Below are positions 26,044-33,945 of a stretch of 64,000 nucleotides of DNA, piece after piece (the stretch's first letter is position 1; every line of letters begins with the position of its first letter). Made by a program: the position numbers and the translations under genes. The notes beneath the pieces are model-generated. The model was not told the origin of the DNA and ran no database searches. It was given only the letters and a program-made list of their open reading frames with translations. The DNA comes from Sphingobacterium yanglingense (GTDB lineage: Bacteria; Bacteroidota; Bacteroidia; Sphingobacteriales; Sphingobacteriaceae), in contig NZ_SNYV01000016.1 of the NCBI RefSeq assembly GCF_004363245.1, positions 124,001 through 188,000 of the forward strand. The letters are read 5' to 3'.

Positions 26044-27513
26044 ATGAGCAAGCAAACAGACGATTTATTTAAAAATATAGTATCACATGCCAAAGAGTAC
26101 GGTTTCGTATTCCAGTCGAGTGAGATCTATGATGGCCTTAGTGCGGTGTATGATTATGGTCAGCTAGGTTCTGAGTTAAAGAACAACCTAAAGACCTACT
26201 GGTGGAAATCCATGGTGCAATTAAATGAGAATATAGTAGGTATAGACTCTGCTATATTTATGCACCCTACAATATGGAAAGCCTCTGGACACGTCGATGG
26301 ATTTAACGATCCGATGATTGATAATAAAGACTCCAAAAAACGGTACCGTGCAGATCAGCTTATCGAAGACAAAATCGACCGTTATGAAAAAGACGGTAAA
26401 TCGGATAAAGCCGCACAGCTCCAGAAAGATCTTGATGACGCACTGAACAACGATGATCTAGCGCGTTTGAAAACTATAATTGAAGAGCATAATATCGTCT
26501 GTCCTATCTCTGGAACTAAAAACTGGACTGATGTCAGACAATTCAACCTTATGTTTGCTACCCAGATGGGAGCTATGGCAGACGGCGCTGAACAAGTATA
26601 TCTACGTCCTGAAACCGCACAGGGTATCTTTGTAAACTTTCTCAATGTCCAAAAGACAGGAAGAATGAAAGTTCCTTTTGGTATCGCGCAAATTGGTAAA
26701 GCTTTCCGTAATGAAGTTATTGCCCGTCAATTTATCATGCGTATGCGTGAATTTGAACAGATGGAGCTTCAATTTTTCGTACGTCCTGGTACAGAACTGG
26801 AATGGTATGAAAAATGGAAAGAGACACGCTTAAAGTGGCATTTGGCCTTAGGTTCAGATCCTGCCAAATACCGTTACCACGATCACGTTAAATTAGCGCA
26901 CTATGCTAACGCGGCAGTTGATATCGAGTATGATTTCCCTTTTGGTTTTAAAGAAGTAGAAGGAATACACTCCCGTACAGATTTCGATCTAAAACAACAC
27001 CAGGAGTTCTCCAAGAAGAAGATGCAATATTTCGACCCAGAAATAAATCAGAACTACATTCCTTATGTTGTAGAAACATCTGTAGGATTAGATCGTTTAT
27101 TCCTAACGGTATTCGCTAATTCACTGGTACATGAAGATCTATCTACAGAAGAGAAACAAGACTCTAGAGTGGTATTAAAATTCCACCCTGCAATAGCTCC
27201 TGTCAAAGCAGCAATATTCCCTTTGACTAAAAAAGACGGTCTTCCAGAAAAAGCAAGAGAAATCATGAACAAATTGAAGTTAGACTTCAATATGCAGTAT
27301 GATGAAAAAGATGCCATTGGTAAACGCTACCGTCGCCAAGATGCAATAGGAACACCTTATTGTATTACCGTGGATCATCAAACACTAGAAGACAACACCG
27401 TCACAATCCGTCACCGTGACAGCATGGAGCAGGAACGTGTCGCTATCGACCAACTAAGAACTATAATCGGAGACTTAGTGAGCTGGAATAACCTGTTAGA
27501 TCAGTTATCATAG
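26044..27513 (+). CDS. glyS: Glycine--tRNA ligase, single-chain type
   Basis: Class II aminoacyl-tRNA synthetase of 489 residues, the homodimeric form rather than the alpha2beta2 GlyQ/GlyS of E. coli. Visible motifs are RPETAQGIFVNF, the motif 2 region FRNEVIARQFIMRMREFEQ, motif 3 VVETSVGLDRLFL, and a C-terminal anticodon-binding domain (KFHPAIAPVKAAIFPL onward). The ATG at 26044 (MSKQTDDLFKNIV) replaces an upstream TTG. It has its own promoter and terminator. Confidence 0.96.
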   Translation: MSKQTDDLFKNIVSHAKEYGFVFQSSEIYDGLSAVYDYGQLGSELKNNLKTYWWKSMVQLNENIVGIDSAIFMHPTIWKASGHVDGFNDPMIDNKDSKKRYRADQLIEDKIDRYEKDGKSDKAAQLQKDLDDALNNDDLARLKTIIEEHNIVCPISGTKNWTDVRQFNLMFATQMGAMADGAEQVYLRPETAQGIFVNFLNVQKTGRMKVPFGIAQIGKAFRNEVIARQFIMRMREFEQMELQFFVRPGTELEWYEKWKETRLKWHLALGSDPAKYRYHDHVKLAHYANAAVDIEYDFPFGFKEVEGIHSRTDFDLKQHQEFSKKKMQYFDPEINQNYIPYVVETSVGLDRLFLTVFANSLVHEDLSTEEKQDSRVVLKFHPAIAPVKAAIFPLTKKDGLPEKAREIMNKLKLDFNMQYDEKDAIGKRYRRQDAIGTPYCITVDHQTLEDNTVTIRHRDSMEQERVAIDQLRTIIGDLVSWNNLLDQLS

Positions 27514-27550
27514 ATTCTAAAATTTAGTCCTTATTGGACATCCTTATAGG

Positions 27551-27581
27551 GCACGCACTATATCTAGTGCGTGCTTTTTTT
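27551..27581 (+). terminator. glyS terminator
   Basis: GCACGCACTA (27551-27560) pairs perfectly with TAGTGCGTGC (27565-27574) around TATC and is followed by seven Ts. A textbook intrinsic terminator. The roughly 200 bases that follow, up to the rpsU ribosome-binding site, show no gene. Confidence 0.92.
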
Positions 27582-27792
27582 ACGCAATTTATTCGTGGTG
27601 AACACCATATCTAGCTTTCCTTATACCAGACAACCTGATTTAAGTTCCCTTTTTCACTAAAACCAAAAAATGAACAGCTAGCACTGAAAAAAACAATTTT
27701 CCATTGAAGAATCTAAAACTGCTAAGAACAGCCAGATTATTTGCAAATGTCAAAGCAAAACAGTATATTCTTAGTTCATCATTTAAAGGGAA

Positions 27793-27803
27793 AGAAAGGA
27801 GGT
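27793..27803 (+). promoter_or_regulatory. Full-length Shine-Dalgarno site of rpsU
   Basis: AGAAAGGAGGT is complementary over all 11 bases to the usual 16S rRNA 3' end (ACCUCCUUUCU) and ends 10 bases before the ATG. Almost no other gene here has such a site. In Flavobacterium, bS21 helps hide the anti-Shine-Dalgarno, and a strong site on rpsU is reported to serve autoregulation; I infer the same here. Confidence 0.9.
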
Positions 27804-27813
27804 ATAATCGTAA

Positions 27814-28005
27814 ATGATCATTGTTAACGTCAAAGAAGGCGAATCTTTAGACCGCGCACTTAAGCGCTTTAAGAAAAAGTTCAGTAATACAGGTGTGTTA
27901 AAGGAACTACGTGCCCGCCAGGCTTATGAAAAAAAATCTGTAGCTAAGCGGACACAACGAAAAAAAGCTATATATAAACAATCTCTTAATCAAGAGAATA
28001 TGTAA
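27814..28005 (+). CDS. rpsU: 30S ribosomal protein bS21
   Basis: A 63-residue, very basic protein with the S21 pattern ESLDRALKRFKKKFSNTGVLKELRARQ. It binds next to the 3' end of 16S rRNA. In Bacteroidota it takes part in occluding the anti-Shine-Dalgarno sequence. The gene stands alone between glyS and a shared terminator. The strong ribosome-binding site upstream is the striking point. Confidence 0.96.
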   Translation: MIIVNVKEGESLDRALKRFKKKFSNTGVLKELRARQAYEKKSVAKRTQRKKAIYKQSLNQENM

Positions 28006-28015
28006 AGCTATAAAA

Positions 28016-28046
28016 AACAACAGCGAGTCATAGGCTCGCTGTTGTT
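28016..28046. terminator. Bidirectional terminator, rpsU / argE
   Basis: AACAACAGCGAG (28016-28027) pairs perfectly with CTCGCTGTTGTT (28035-28046) around a seven-base loop. The preceding A-run gives a U-tract on the minus strand. It lies between convergent genes. Confidence 0.88.
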
Positions 28047-28068
28047 CTTATAGTATAGTCGAGAAAAG

Positions 28069-29142
28069 CTAAAGAATAACCTCTTTCAACAACTGTATAT
28101 AAAAATCGATTCCAGCAGCAATTTCATCTTCATATATAAACTCGTCGGCAGCATGAGATCGCGCCGAATCCCCTGGTCCAACTTTCAAGGAGGGAATCGG
28201 CAACAATGCCTGATCGCTCATGGTTGGGCTACCATATATTTTTTTTCCAAACTTCAACCCTGCTTTAACGATAGGATGGTCCACAGCTATTGTCGACGGA
28301 TTTAAACGCGTGGATCTCGCTGCCACTTGCGATTTGATGTTCTCACGGATAATAGCTAAAACTTCTTCGTTCTGATAAACATCGGTAGTCCGCACATCTA
28401 CAACGTATCTACATGTTGCAGGTACCACATTATGCTGCGTACCTGCATCAATCATTGTCACAGACATCTTAATAGGCCCCAAAAACTGAGACTGCTTCGA
28501 AAACTGATAGGATTTAAACCAATTTATATCCTCAATAGCATTATAAATCGCATTGACTCCTTCTTCACGTGCCGCATGGCCTGATTCCCCATGTGCTACA
28601 CAATCCAAGACCATCAGTCCTTTCTCGGCAATCGCTAAATCCAGCAATGTAGGTTCACCAACAATTGCAAAATCGCAGGGAACAATATGCCTATAAGCCT
28701 CCTCAATCCCTTTTTTACCAGAAATCTCTTCTTCTGCTGAAGCAATTAAACACAGGTTGTACCTTAAATCTTCAGTATTATAAAAATATAGAAATGTCGC
28801 TATCAAGGAAACTAAGCATCCACCCGCATCATTACTACCTAATCCATATAGCTTTCCTCCCTCACGGAGTGGTGAAAATGGATCGTTAGTGTAACCAGGA
28901 TTTGGCTTGACCGTATCATGATGGGAGTTTAGTAAAATAGTCGGCTTATCTTTATCGAAAAATTTATTGTAAGCAATCACGTTATTCCCGATACGTTCAA
29001 TACTGGATACCCCTCGAGTTTCTAGAAAATTGCTTAATAGCGTAGCCGTATCCGCCTCCTCCTTACTAAAAGAAGGAATAGATATCATTTTCGACAACAG
29101 TTCAATGCTATCGTCAGTCAATAACGCTAAATTACTATTCAT
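28069..29142 (-). CDS. argE: M20 deacetylase of arginine synthesis (N-acetylcitrulline/acetylornithine deacetylase)
   Basis: Dinuclear Zn amidohydrolase of 357 residues. Ligands are visible in HHD (74-76), Asp105 (GSNDAGG) and the acidic pair in ASAEEEISG (near 138). Because the cluster encodes an argF'-type carbamoyltransferase acting on N-acylated ornithine, the natural substrate is probably the N-acylated citrulline. The ATG at 29142 (MNSNLALL) is preferred to a GTG at 29154; it overlaps the proC stop by eight bases, implying coupling. It is the last gene of the minus-strand arg cluster. Confidence 0.88.
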   Translation of the reverse strand: MNSNLALLTDDSIELLSKMISIPSFSKEEADTATLLSNFLETRGVSSIERIGNNVIAYNKFFDKDKPTILLNSHHDTVKPNPGYTNDPFSPLREGGKLYGLGSNDAGGCLVSLIATFLYFYNTEDLRYNLCLIASAEEEISGKKGIEEAYRHIVPCDFAIVGEPTLLDLAIAEKGLMVLDCVAHGESGHAAREEGVNAIYNAIEDINWFKSYQFSKQSQFLGPIKMSVTMIDAGTQHNVVPATCRYVVDVRTTDVYQNEEVLAIIRENIKSQVAARSTRLNPSTIAVDHPIVKAGLKFGKKIYGSPTMSDQALLPIPSLKVGPGDSARSHAADEFIYEDEIAAGIDFYIQLLKEVIL

Positions 29143-29935
29143 TATATAAACCACCTGCCTTTAGAGCTGAAAGCTTAATTCCTTTTATAAAGGCTGAACT
29201 GAAGCCATTATGCTCCATCTCATTTAATCCAGCTATAGTACAACCTTTTGGAGAAGTCACCTTATCAATCTCACTCTCCGGATGGTTATTCGTCTGTAAT
29301 AATAAATCTGCCGCTCCCTTGGCTGTCTGAACAGCCATCTTTAAGGCATCATGTGCATGAAAGCCAATTTCAACACCTCCTTGAGAAGCAGCGCGTATCG
29401 CTCTTAGAAAAAAAGCAATCCCGCAAGCACATAACGCTGTCGCGGATGTCATAAGATCTTCATTAATCACGACTACCGAACCTACAGACTCAAAAATACG
29501 CTCTACCTTAGCTATAGCGTCGGCTGGGGCATTATCTGTAGCAATACAAGTCATAGACTGCCCTATCGCAATCGCCGTATTTGGCATGGCACGTACCACA
29601 GTACAATCCTCCCCCAATATTGCTTTAACATCCTGACATGAAACACCCGATGCTACCGAAACAACAAGCTGACCTTTACTAAGGCTTCCTGAGATTTCCT
29701 CCATCACTTTTTTAATCTGTTGCGGGAGTACTGATAATACGATTATTTCTGCACCTTGAATAGCTTCCTTATTATTGCTACTTGTTCCAAAACCAAGAGA
29801 TCTCTCCTCTTCTAGAGCAGCAATAGAACGTCTTGTTAACACAATTTCCTCTGGGCGGTAGTACCCAGTGCTTACCAATCCCTTTGCAAGGGAAAAACCA
29901 ATATTACCAGAACCAATTATAGTGAGCTTATTCAT
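29135..29935 (-). CDS. proC: Pyrroline-5-carboxylate reductase
   Basis: NAD(P)H-dependent last enzyme of proline synthesis, 266 residues. The N-terminal dinucleotide loop is IIGSGNIGFSLAKGL, and the C-terminal signature is in the KGAADLLLQ and TSPKGCTIAGLNEME region. It lies inside the arginine cluster, between argB and argE, sharing an overlap with argE. This links proline and arginine supply from glutamate. The 172-base gap before it carries leader element copy 2, nine bases from its start codon. Confidence 0.94.
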   Translation of the reverse strand: MNKLTIIGSGNIGFSLAKGLVSTGYYRPEEIVLTRRSIAALEEERSLGFGTSSNNKEAIQGAEIIVLSVLPQQIKKVMEEISGSLSKGQLVVSVASGVSCQDVKAILGEDCTVVRAMPNTAIAIGQSMTCIATDNAPADAIAKVERIFESVGSVVVINEDLMTSATALCACGIAFFLRAIRAASQGGVEIGFHAHDALKMAVQTAKGAADLLLQTNNHPESEIDKVTSPKGCTIAGLNEMEHNGFSSAFIKGIKLSALKAGGLYNE

Positions 29936-29944
29936 ATGTAAATA

Positions 29945-29974
29945 ATTATCTTCGATGAGCTCGCAAGCTCGGTT
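29945..29974 (-). repeat. Leader element copy 2 (upstream of proC)
   Basis: Read in the proC direction the element is AACCGAGCTT-GCGAGCTC-ATCG-AA-GATAAT. The core folds as GAGCU-UGCG-AGCUC, with a UNCG-type loop. It differs from the nrdF copy (19435-19466) only by a TA deletion in the loop and TT to AA in the ATCGnnGAT part. It ends nine bases before the proC ATG. Confidence 0.75.
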
Positions 29975-30107
29975 TGTTTTTCAGTTATCATTAACTTGTG
30001 CCGATTGTCTTCGATTAATTCCTTGTGTCGCTTTATCAGAATGGAATATCCAGATTATCCAAAATAGTATGCTCGTGGATACTCCATCCTAAATGAGACT
30101 AGACAGC

Positions 30108-30905
30108 CTATTTTATAACCAGACGTGTACCAAATTTTTGCTGTTGAAATAAATGTAAATTAGTGGCATTGCCAATATACACGGATTTTACACCTTTATT
30201 AATAGCGTCAAAGGCATTCTGTAGCTTCGGAATCATTCCATCACTGATAACGCCTTGTTCTTTATAGCCTTCAAATTGCTTAGCTGTAATTGTCTCTATA
30301 ACCGAATTGTCGTCCATAACATCAGTCAACACTCCATTTTTCTCAAAACAGTATATTAATGAGGTGTCATACAATCCTGACAAGGAAGTGGATAATGCAG
30401 AGGCTATCGTATCTGCATTGGTATTTAACAACTGTCCGTTACCGTTATGAGTAATCGCAGAAAAAACCGGAGTAAATCCAGCTTCCAAAAATTTCTTAAT
30501 GGCCAGGGTATTCACTGAATCGGCTAAAATATCACCCACAAAACCGTAATCAATTTCGCGCACAGGGCGTTTTACTGATTTAATTACATTTCCATCAGCC
30601 CCACTAAGGCCTATCGCATCGCACTGATGCTTTTGCAGACAGGCTACAATCCTTTTATTCGTCAACCCAGCATACACCATAGTAACAACGTCCAGCATCT
30701 CCTTATCAGTAACCCTTCTTCCTTCGACCAATTTAGCTTCGATTCCCAACCTAGCACCTAGGCGAGTGGCGATTTTTCCGCCACCATGTACCAAAATCTT
30801 TTTACCTGGTATAGCAGCAAATTTCTCTAAAAAAGCCTCTAACTGAATATCATCATCAATTACATTGCCTCCTATCTTAATAATATTCAATGTACTATTC
30901 GACAT
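30108..30905 (-). CDS. argB: Acetylglutamate kinase
   Basis: Phosphorylates N-acetylglutamate (or an N-succinyl analogue) with ATP. The 265-residue amino-acid-kinase fold starts NIIKIGGNVID, and the substrate loop is KKILVHGGGKIATRLGARLG. Only about seven residues precede the first strand, so the N-terminal helix used by arginine-inhibited NAGKs is missing; feedback inhibition by arginine is therefore unlikely (inference). It lies 46 bases after argF'. Confidence 0.93.
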   Translation of the reverse strand: MSNSTLNIIKIGGNVIDDDIQLEAFLEKFAAIPGKKILVHGGGKIATRLGARLGIEAKLVEGRRVTDKEMLDVVTMVYAGLTNKRIVACLQKHQCDAIGLSGADGNVIKSVKRPVREIDYGFVGDILADSVNTLAIKKFLEAGFTPVFSAITHNGNGQLLNTNADTIASALSTSLSGLYDTSLIYCFEKNGVLTDVMDDNSVIETITAKQFEGYKEQGVISDGMIPKLQNAFDAINKGVKSVYIGNATNLHLFQQQKFGTRLVIK

Positions 30906-30951
30906 AGTTTAATTTAAAAGTCAAAAACTAAAAACAGCTGTCCGCGTTTGG

Positions 30952-31917
30952 TTATTTTTCCAAACTTTCCAACATCCGCTTCAAAACAACTTGGGCGGCC
31001 CATACCCGATTACTTGCCTCTTTAATCACTAAGGAATTTGGTCCATCTAATATTTCCGACGACAATTCCAAATCCCGGCGAACGGGTAGACAGTGCATAA
31101 CCTTCGCGTCGTTTGTCAATGACAGCTTCTGATTATTCATCATCCAGTCTTCCGAAACCGGGTATACCTCGCCATATTCCTTATAGGAAGACCAATTCTT
31201 GACGTATACAAATTCCGCTCCCGAAAGCGCTTCGTTCAGATTATTTGTAATCGTGGCACCTTTGGTAAAATCCTCGGACAGCTCATAACCAGCAGGATGT
31301 GCTACGGTAAATTCTACTAGGCCTTGTTCCTGGGCCTTGCTCATCCACTCGGCGAAGGAGTTAGGCACAGCTTGTGGCAATGCTTTGACATGTGGAGCCC
31401 AAGCTAGAACAACCTTAGGTTTATCGACCTGCTTATGCTCCGTAATTGTTATAAGGTCTGTCAGACTCTGCAAGGGGTGCCTCGTAGCACTCTCCAATGA
31501 AACCACAGGAACACCACAAAACTTGATAAACTTATTGAACAGGTCTTCATTATAGTCTGCTTCTTTATCTTTCAAAGAAGGGAAACTACGCAACCCTAAA
31601 ATATCGCAATATTCTCCCATTACGGCCGCAGCCTCGCGTATATGCTCTACGGTAGTTCCATTCATAACGACACCATCCTGGGTCTCTAGAGCCCATCCGT
31701 CCTTGTCCATATTCATCACCATCACATTCATACCTAGATTCATTGCAGCCTTCTGGGTACTAAGGCGTGTACGGAGACTCGGATTCAAAAACACCAAGCC
31801 TAAGGTTTTATATTTACCTAACAATTCATTAGCATTAGGATTAGCCTTTAGTTGAAGTGCTTCTTGTACAACTTCTTCTAGGCTATCAACGTCTTCAACG
31901 GAAAAAAACTTCTTCAT
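30952..31917 (-). CDS. argF': N-acyl-ornithine carbamoyltransferase (acetyl- or succinylornithine)
   Basis: Transcarbamylase of 321 residues, of the AOTCase/SOTCase group found in Xanthomonas and Bacteroides and distinct from true ornithine carbamoyltransferase. The carbamoyl-phosphate motif is NPSLRTRLSTQKAA (46-59), with LPQAVPNSFAEWM and HCLPVRRD further on. At position 90, where the acetyl-specific enzyme has Glu and the succinyl-specific one Pro, this protein has Val (GTTVEHI). The acyl group used therefore cannot be assigned from that rule. It follows argD by 36 bases. Confidence 0.9.
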   Translation of the reverse strand: MKKFFSVEDVDSLEEVVQEALQLKANPNANELLGKYKTLGLVFLNPSLRTRLSTQKAAMNLGMNVMVMNMDKDGWALETQDGVVMNGTTVEHIREAAAVMGEYCDILGLRSFPSLKDKEADYNEDLFNKFIKFCGVPVVSLESATRHPLQSLTDLITITEHKQVDKPKVVLAWAPHVKALPQAVPNSFAEWMSKAQEQGLVEFTVAHPAGYELSEDFTKGATITNNLNEALSGAEFVYVKNWSSYKEYGEVYPVSEDWMMNNQKLSLTNDAKVMHCLPVRRDLELSSEILDGPNSLVIKEASNRVWAAQVVLKRMLESLEK

Positions 31918-31953
31918 CTTCTAAAAATAATTATTATTACGAAAAGTCCCTAA

Positions 31954-33090
31954 CTATGCCTCCTTCAATCTCTCCTCTAAAGCTTCTAAAAATCTATCCG
32001 CAATACCTTTATCTATATTCAGAGCCGGAAGAATACGGATAACATTAGGCTTTGCTTCTCCTGTAAAAATCCGATTCTTGGTCAGCAAATCCTTCTTTAC
32101 ATTAGATAGCTCTACAGGGAGGTCGATTCCAATCATCAACCCTCTACCTCTGACTTCATTAATTCTATCGAACGCCTTCAATTCAGAAATCAGGTATTGT
32201 CCCACCTCACGTGCATTGTCCATTAAGCTCTCTGCTTGAAAGATTTCTAGAACAGAAACCGCTGCTGCACAAGCTAAATGATTACCACCGAAAGTCGTGC
32301 CCAACAAGCCGTAGGAAGCTTTATATTTTGGAGAAATACTAATCGCGCCAATAGGAAATCCATTTCCCATTCCCTTGGCCATCGTATAGATATCCGCGTT
32401 GACATCCGCGTAGTCATGCGAATAAAAGATACCCGTTCTTCCGTAGCCACACTGTACTGAATCAGCGATAAATGTAGCTCCATACTTGTCACATAATTCT
32501 CTGATCAGCCGCAGAAACGAAACAGAAGCTTCACGTATACCACCAACACCTTGTATACCTTCTATTATGACAGCCGCAATCTCCTCTCCATAGTCGGAAA
32601 ACGCTGCGGACAATGCCTCCACATCATTAAAGGGCAAGAAAACAGCATTCTCTGTTTGATTCACTGGGGCTACAATAGCCGGATTATCTGTAACTGCTAC
32701 AGCCAATGATGTACGTCCATGAAAAGATTTAGAAAACGAAATTACTTTTTTCCTCCCAGTATGAAAAGAAGCGAGTTTCAAGGCATTTTCGTTAGCCTCT
32801 GCTCCCGAATTACACAAAAACAAAGCGTAATCTTCCTTCCCAGAAACCTCCCCCAGCAACTTCGCTAATCGCTTCTGAATCGGAATTTCGATAGAATTGG
32901 AATAAAAACCAATTTCGTTAAGTTGCGATGTAATCGAATGAACATAATGCGGATGCGTATGCCCTACCGAAATGACTGCATGACCTCCATACAAGTCTAA
33001 ATACTCGTTACCTTCAGCATCCCAAACAGCTGAGCCTTTGGCTCTCACGATATTAATTGGGTTGACAGGGTAAACATCAAACAAATCCAT
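31954..33090 (-). CDS. argD: Acetylornithine aminotransferase family protein
   Basis: PLP class III aminotransferase of 378 residues that makes N-acyl-ornithine. The PLP lysine is Lys239 (TMAKGMGNGFPIG), the cofactor-binding Asp is Asp210 (FIADSVQCGYGRTG, where most relatives read DEVQTG), and CNSGAEANENALKLA is the usual helix. It is the promoter-proximal gene of argD-argF'-argB-proC-argE. argC, argG and argH are not in this window. Confidence 0.92.
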   Translation of the reverse strand: MDLFDVYPVNPINIVRAKGSAVWDAEGNEYLDLYGGHAVISVGHTHPHYVHSITSQLNEIGFYSNSIEIPIQKRLAKLLGEVSGKEDYALFLCNSGAEANENALKLASFHTGRKKVISFSKSFHGRTSLAVAVTDNPAIVAPVNQTENAVFLPFNDVEALSAAFSDYGEEIAAVIIEGIQGVGGIREASVSFLRLIRELCDKYGATFIADSVQCGYGRTGIFYSHDYADVNADIYTMAKGMGNGFPIGAISISPKYKASYGLLGTTFGGNHLACAAAVSVLEIFQAESLMDNAREVGQYLISELKAFDRINEVRGRGLMIGIDLPVELSNVKKDLLTKNRIFTGEAKPNVIRILPALNIDKGIADRFLEALEERLKEA

Positions 33091-33128
33091 GAGCCTGATA
33101 TTATTTAAGGTTGATAAAAAACTGTGTA

Positions 33129-33136
33129 CAAATATA
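33129..33136 (-). promoter_or_regulatory. -7 box of the argD promoter
   Basis: TATATTTG on the minus strand, 38 bases before argD, fits the Bacteroidota -7 consensus TAnnTTTG exactly. No clear -33 TTTG was found at the standard spacing. Confidence 0.5.
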
Positions 33137-33199
33137 GTTAAGACATACTTAATACACTATGAAAAAACAGTTTAAAATATTCGAAAAAAAAGAACAAAA

Positions 33200-33228
33200 A
33201 AAGCCTATCATCAGCGATGATAGGCTTT
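33200..33228 (-). terminator. Terminator of the ribosomal protein/rpoA cluster
   Basis: AAAGCCTATCATC (33200-33212) pairs perfectly with 33216-33228 around AGC. On the minus strand it is followed by long T-runs. It lies 20 bases after the rplQ stop. Confidence 0.92.
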
Positions 33229-33248
33229 CATATCTAGAAGATAAAAAA

Positions 33249-33779
33249 TTAGTCTTTTTTCTCTTCTGTAGCAGGAGCTTCTTCAGTAGTAGCAGCTTCT
33301 TCAGCTTTTACTTCTTCAACAGCAGTTTCTACTACCTCTGTGCCTTCAGCGCCTTTTTTCTTAGCACCACCGCGGCGACGAGTAGTTTTCTTCTCAGCTT
33401 TAGCTTCTTTGCCATAGACTTCGTTGTAATCTACCAACTCGATGAAAGCCATCTCAGCGTTATCGCCTAAACGGTTTTCCATCTTAATGATACGAGTATA
33501 ACCTCCTGGACGTGTAGCTACTTTCTCAGATACTTCACGGAACAAAATAGTTACCGCTTCTTTATCTTTCAAATAAGCAAATACAGTACGACGAGAGTGT
33601 GTTGTATCGTTTTTAGATTTTGTAATCAAGGGCTCAACGTAAGTACGTAATGCTTTAGCTTTCGCTAAAGTAGTAGTGATACGTTTGTGTTTGATTAATG
33701 AAGTCGCCATATTAGCTAACATCGCCTTACGGTGACTGTCAGTGCGGCCTAAGTGATTTACTTTTTTTCCGTGTCTCAT
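33249..33779 (-). CDS. rplQ: 50S ribosomal protein bL17 with acidic/basic tail
   Basis: The bL17 core fills about residues 1-120 (MRHGKKVNHLGRTDSHRKAM). A further 56 residues form a low-complexity tail: a basic stretch (RRRGGAKKK), then an Ala/Glu-rich acidic end (EEAATTEEAPATEEKKD). E. coli L17 is 127 residues, so the tail is lineage-specific. It is the last gene of the alpha-operon part, 166 bases after rpoA. Confidence 0.95.
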   Translation of the reverse strand: MRHGKKVNHLGRTDSHRKAMLANMATSLIKHKRITTTLAKAKALRTYVEPLITKSKNDTTHSRRTVFAYLKDKEAVTILFREVSEKVATRPGGYTRIIKMENRLGDNAEMAFIELVDYNEVYGKEAKAEKKTTRRRGGAKKKGAEGTEVVETAVEEVKAEEAATTEEAPATEEKKD

Positions 33780-33945
33780 TTTCTTAGTGTTTTTTCGTGC
33801 GTACCGTCCTTCGTCAGAGCAGCGAGTAAAGCCTGAGGTTCAAGGACTTTATTTCAATTTAAAATTCGGTCCTTTATTCCGCTACTGGGTTCTTTGCTCA
33901 CGACAAGGGGAATTACGCAACAGGTCGCTTTATTTTAATTTATTA

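Noticed and set aside
33159..33470. 103-codon plus-strand frame rich in Phe and Ser
   Set aside because: Antisense to the low-complexity tail of rplQ and its terminator; the composition is explained by that tail.
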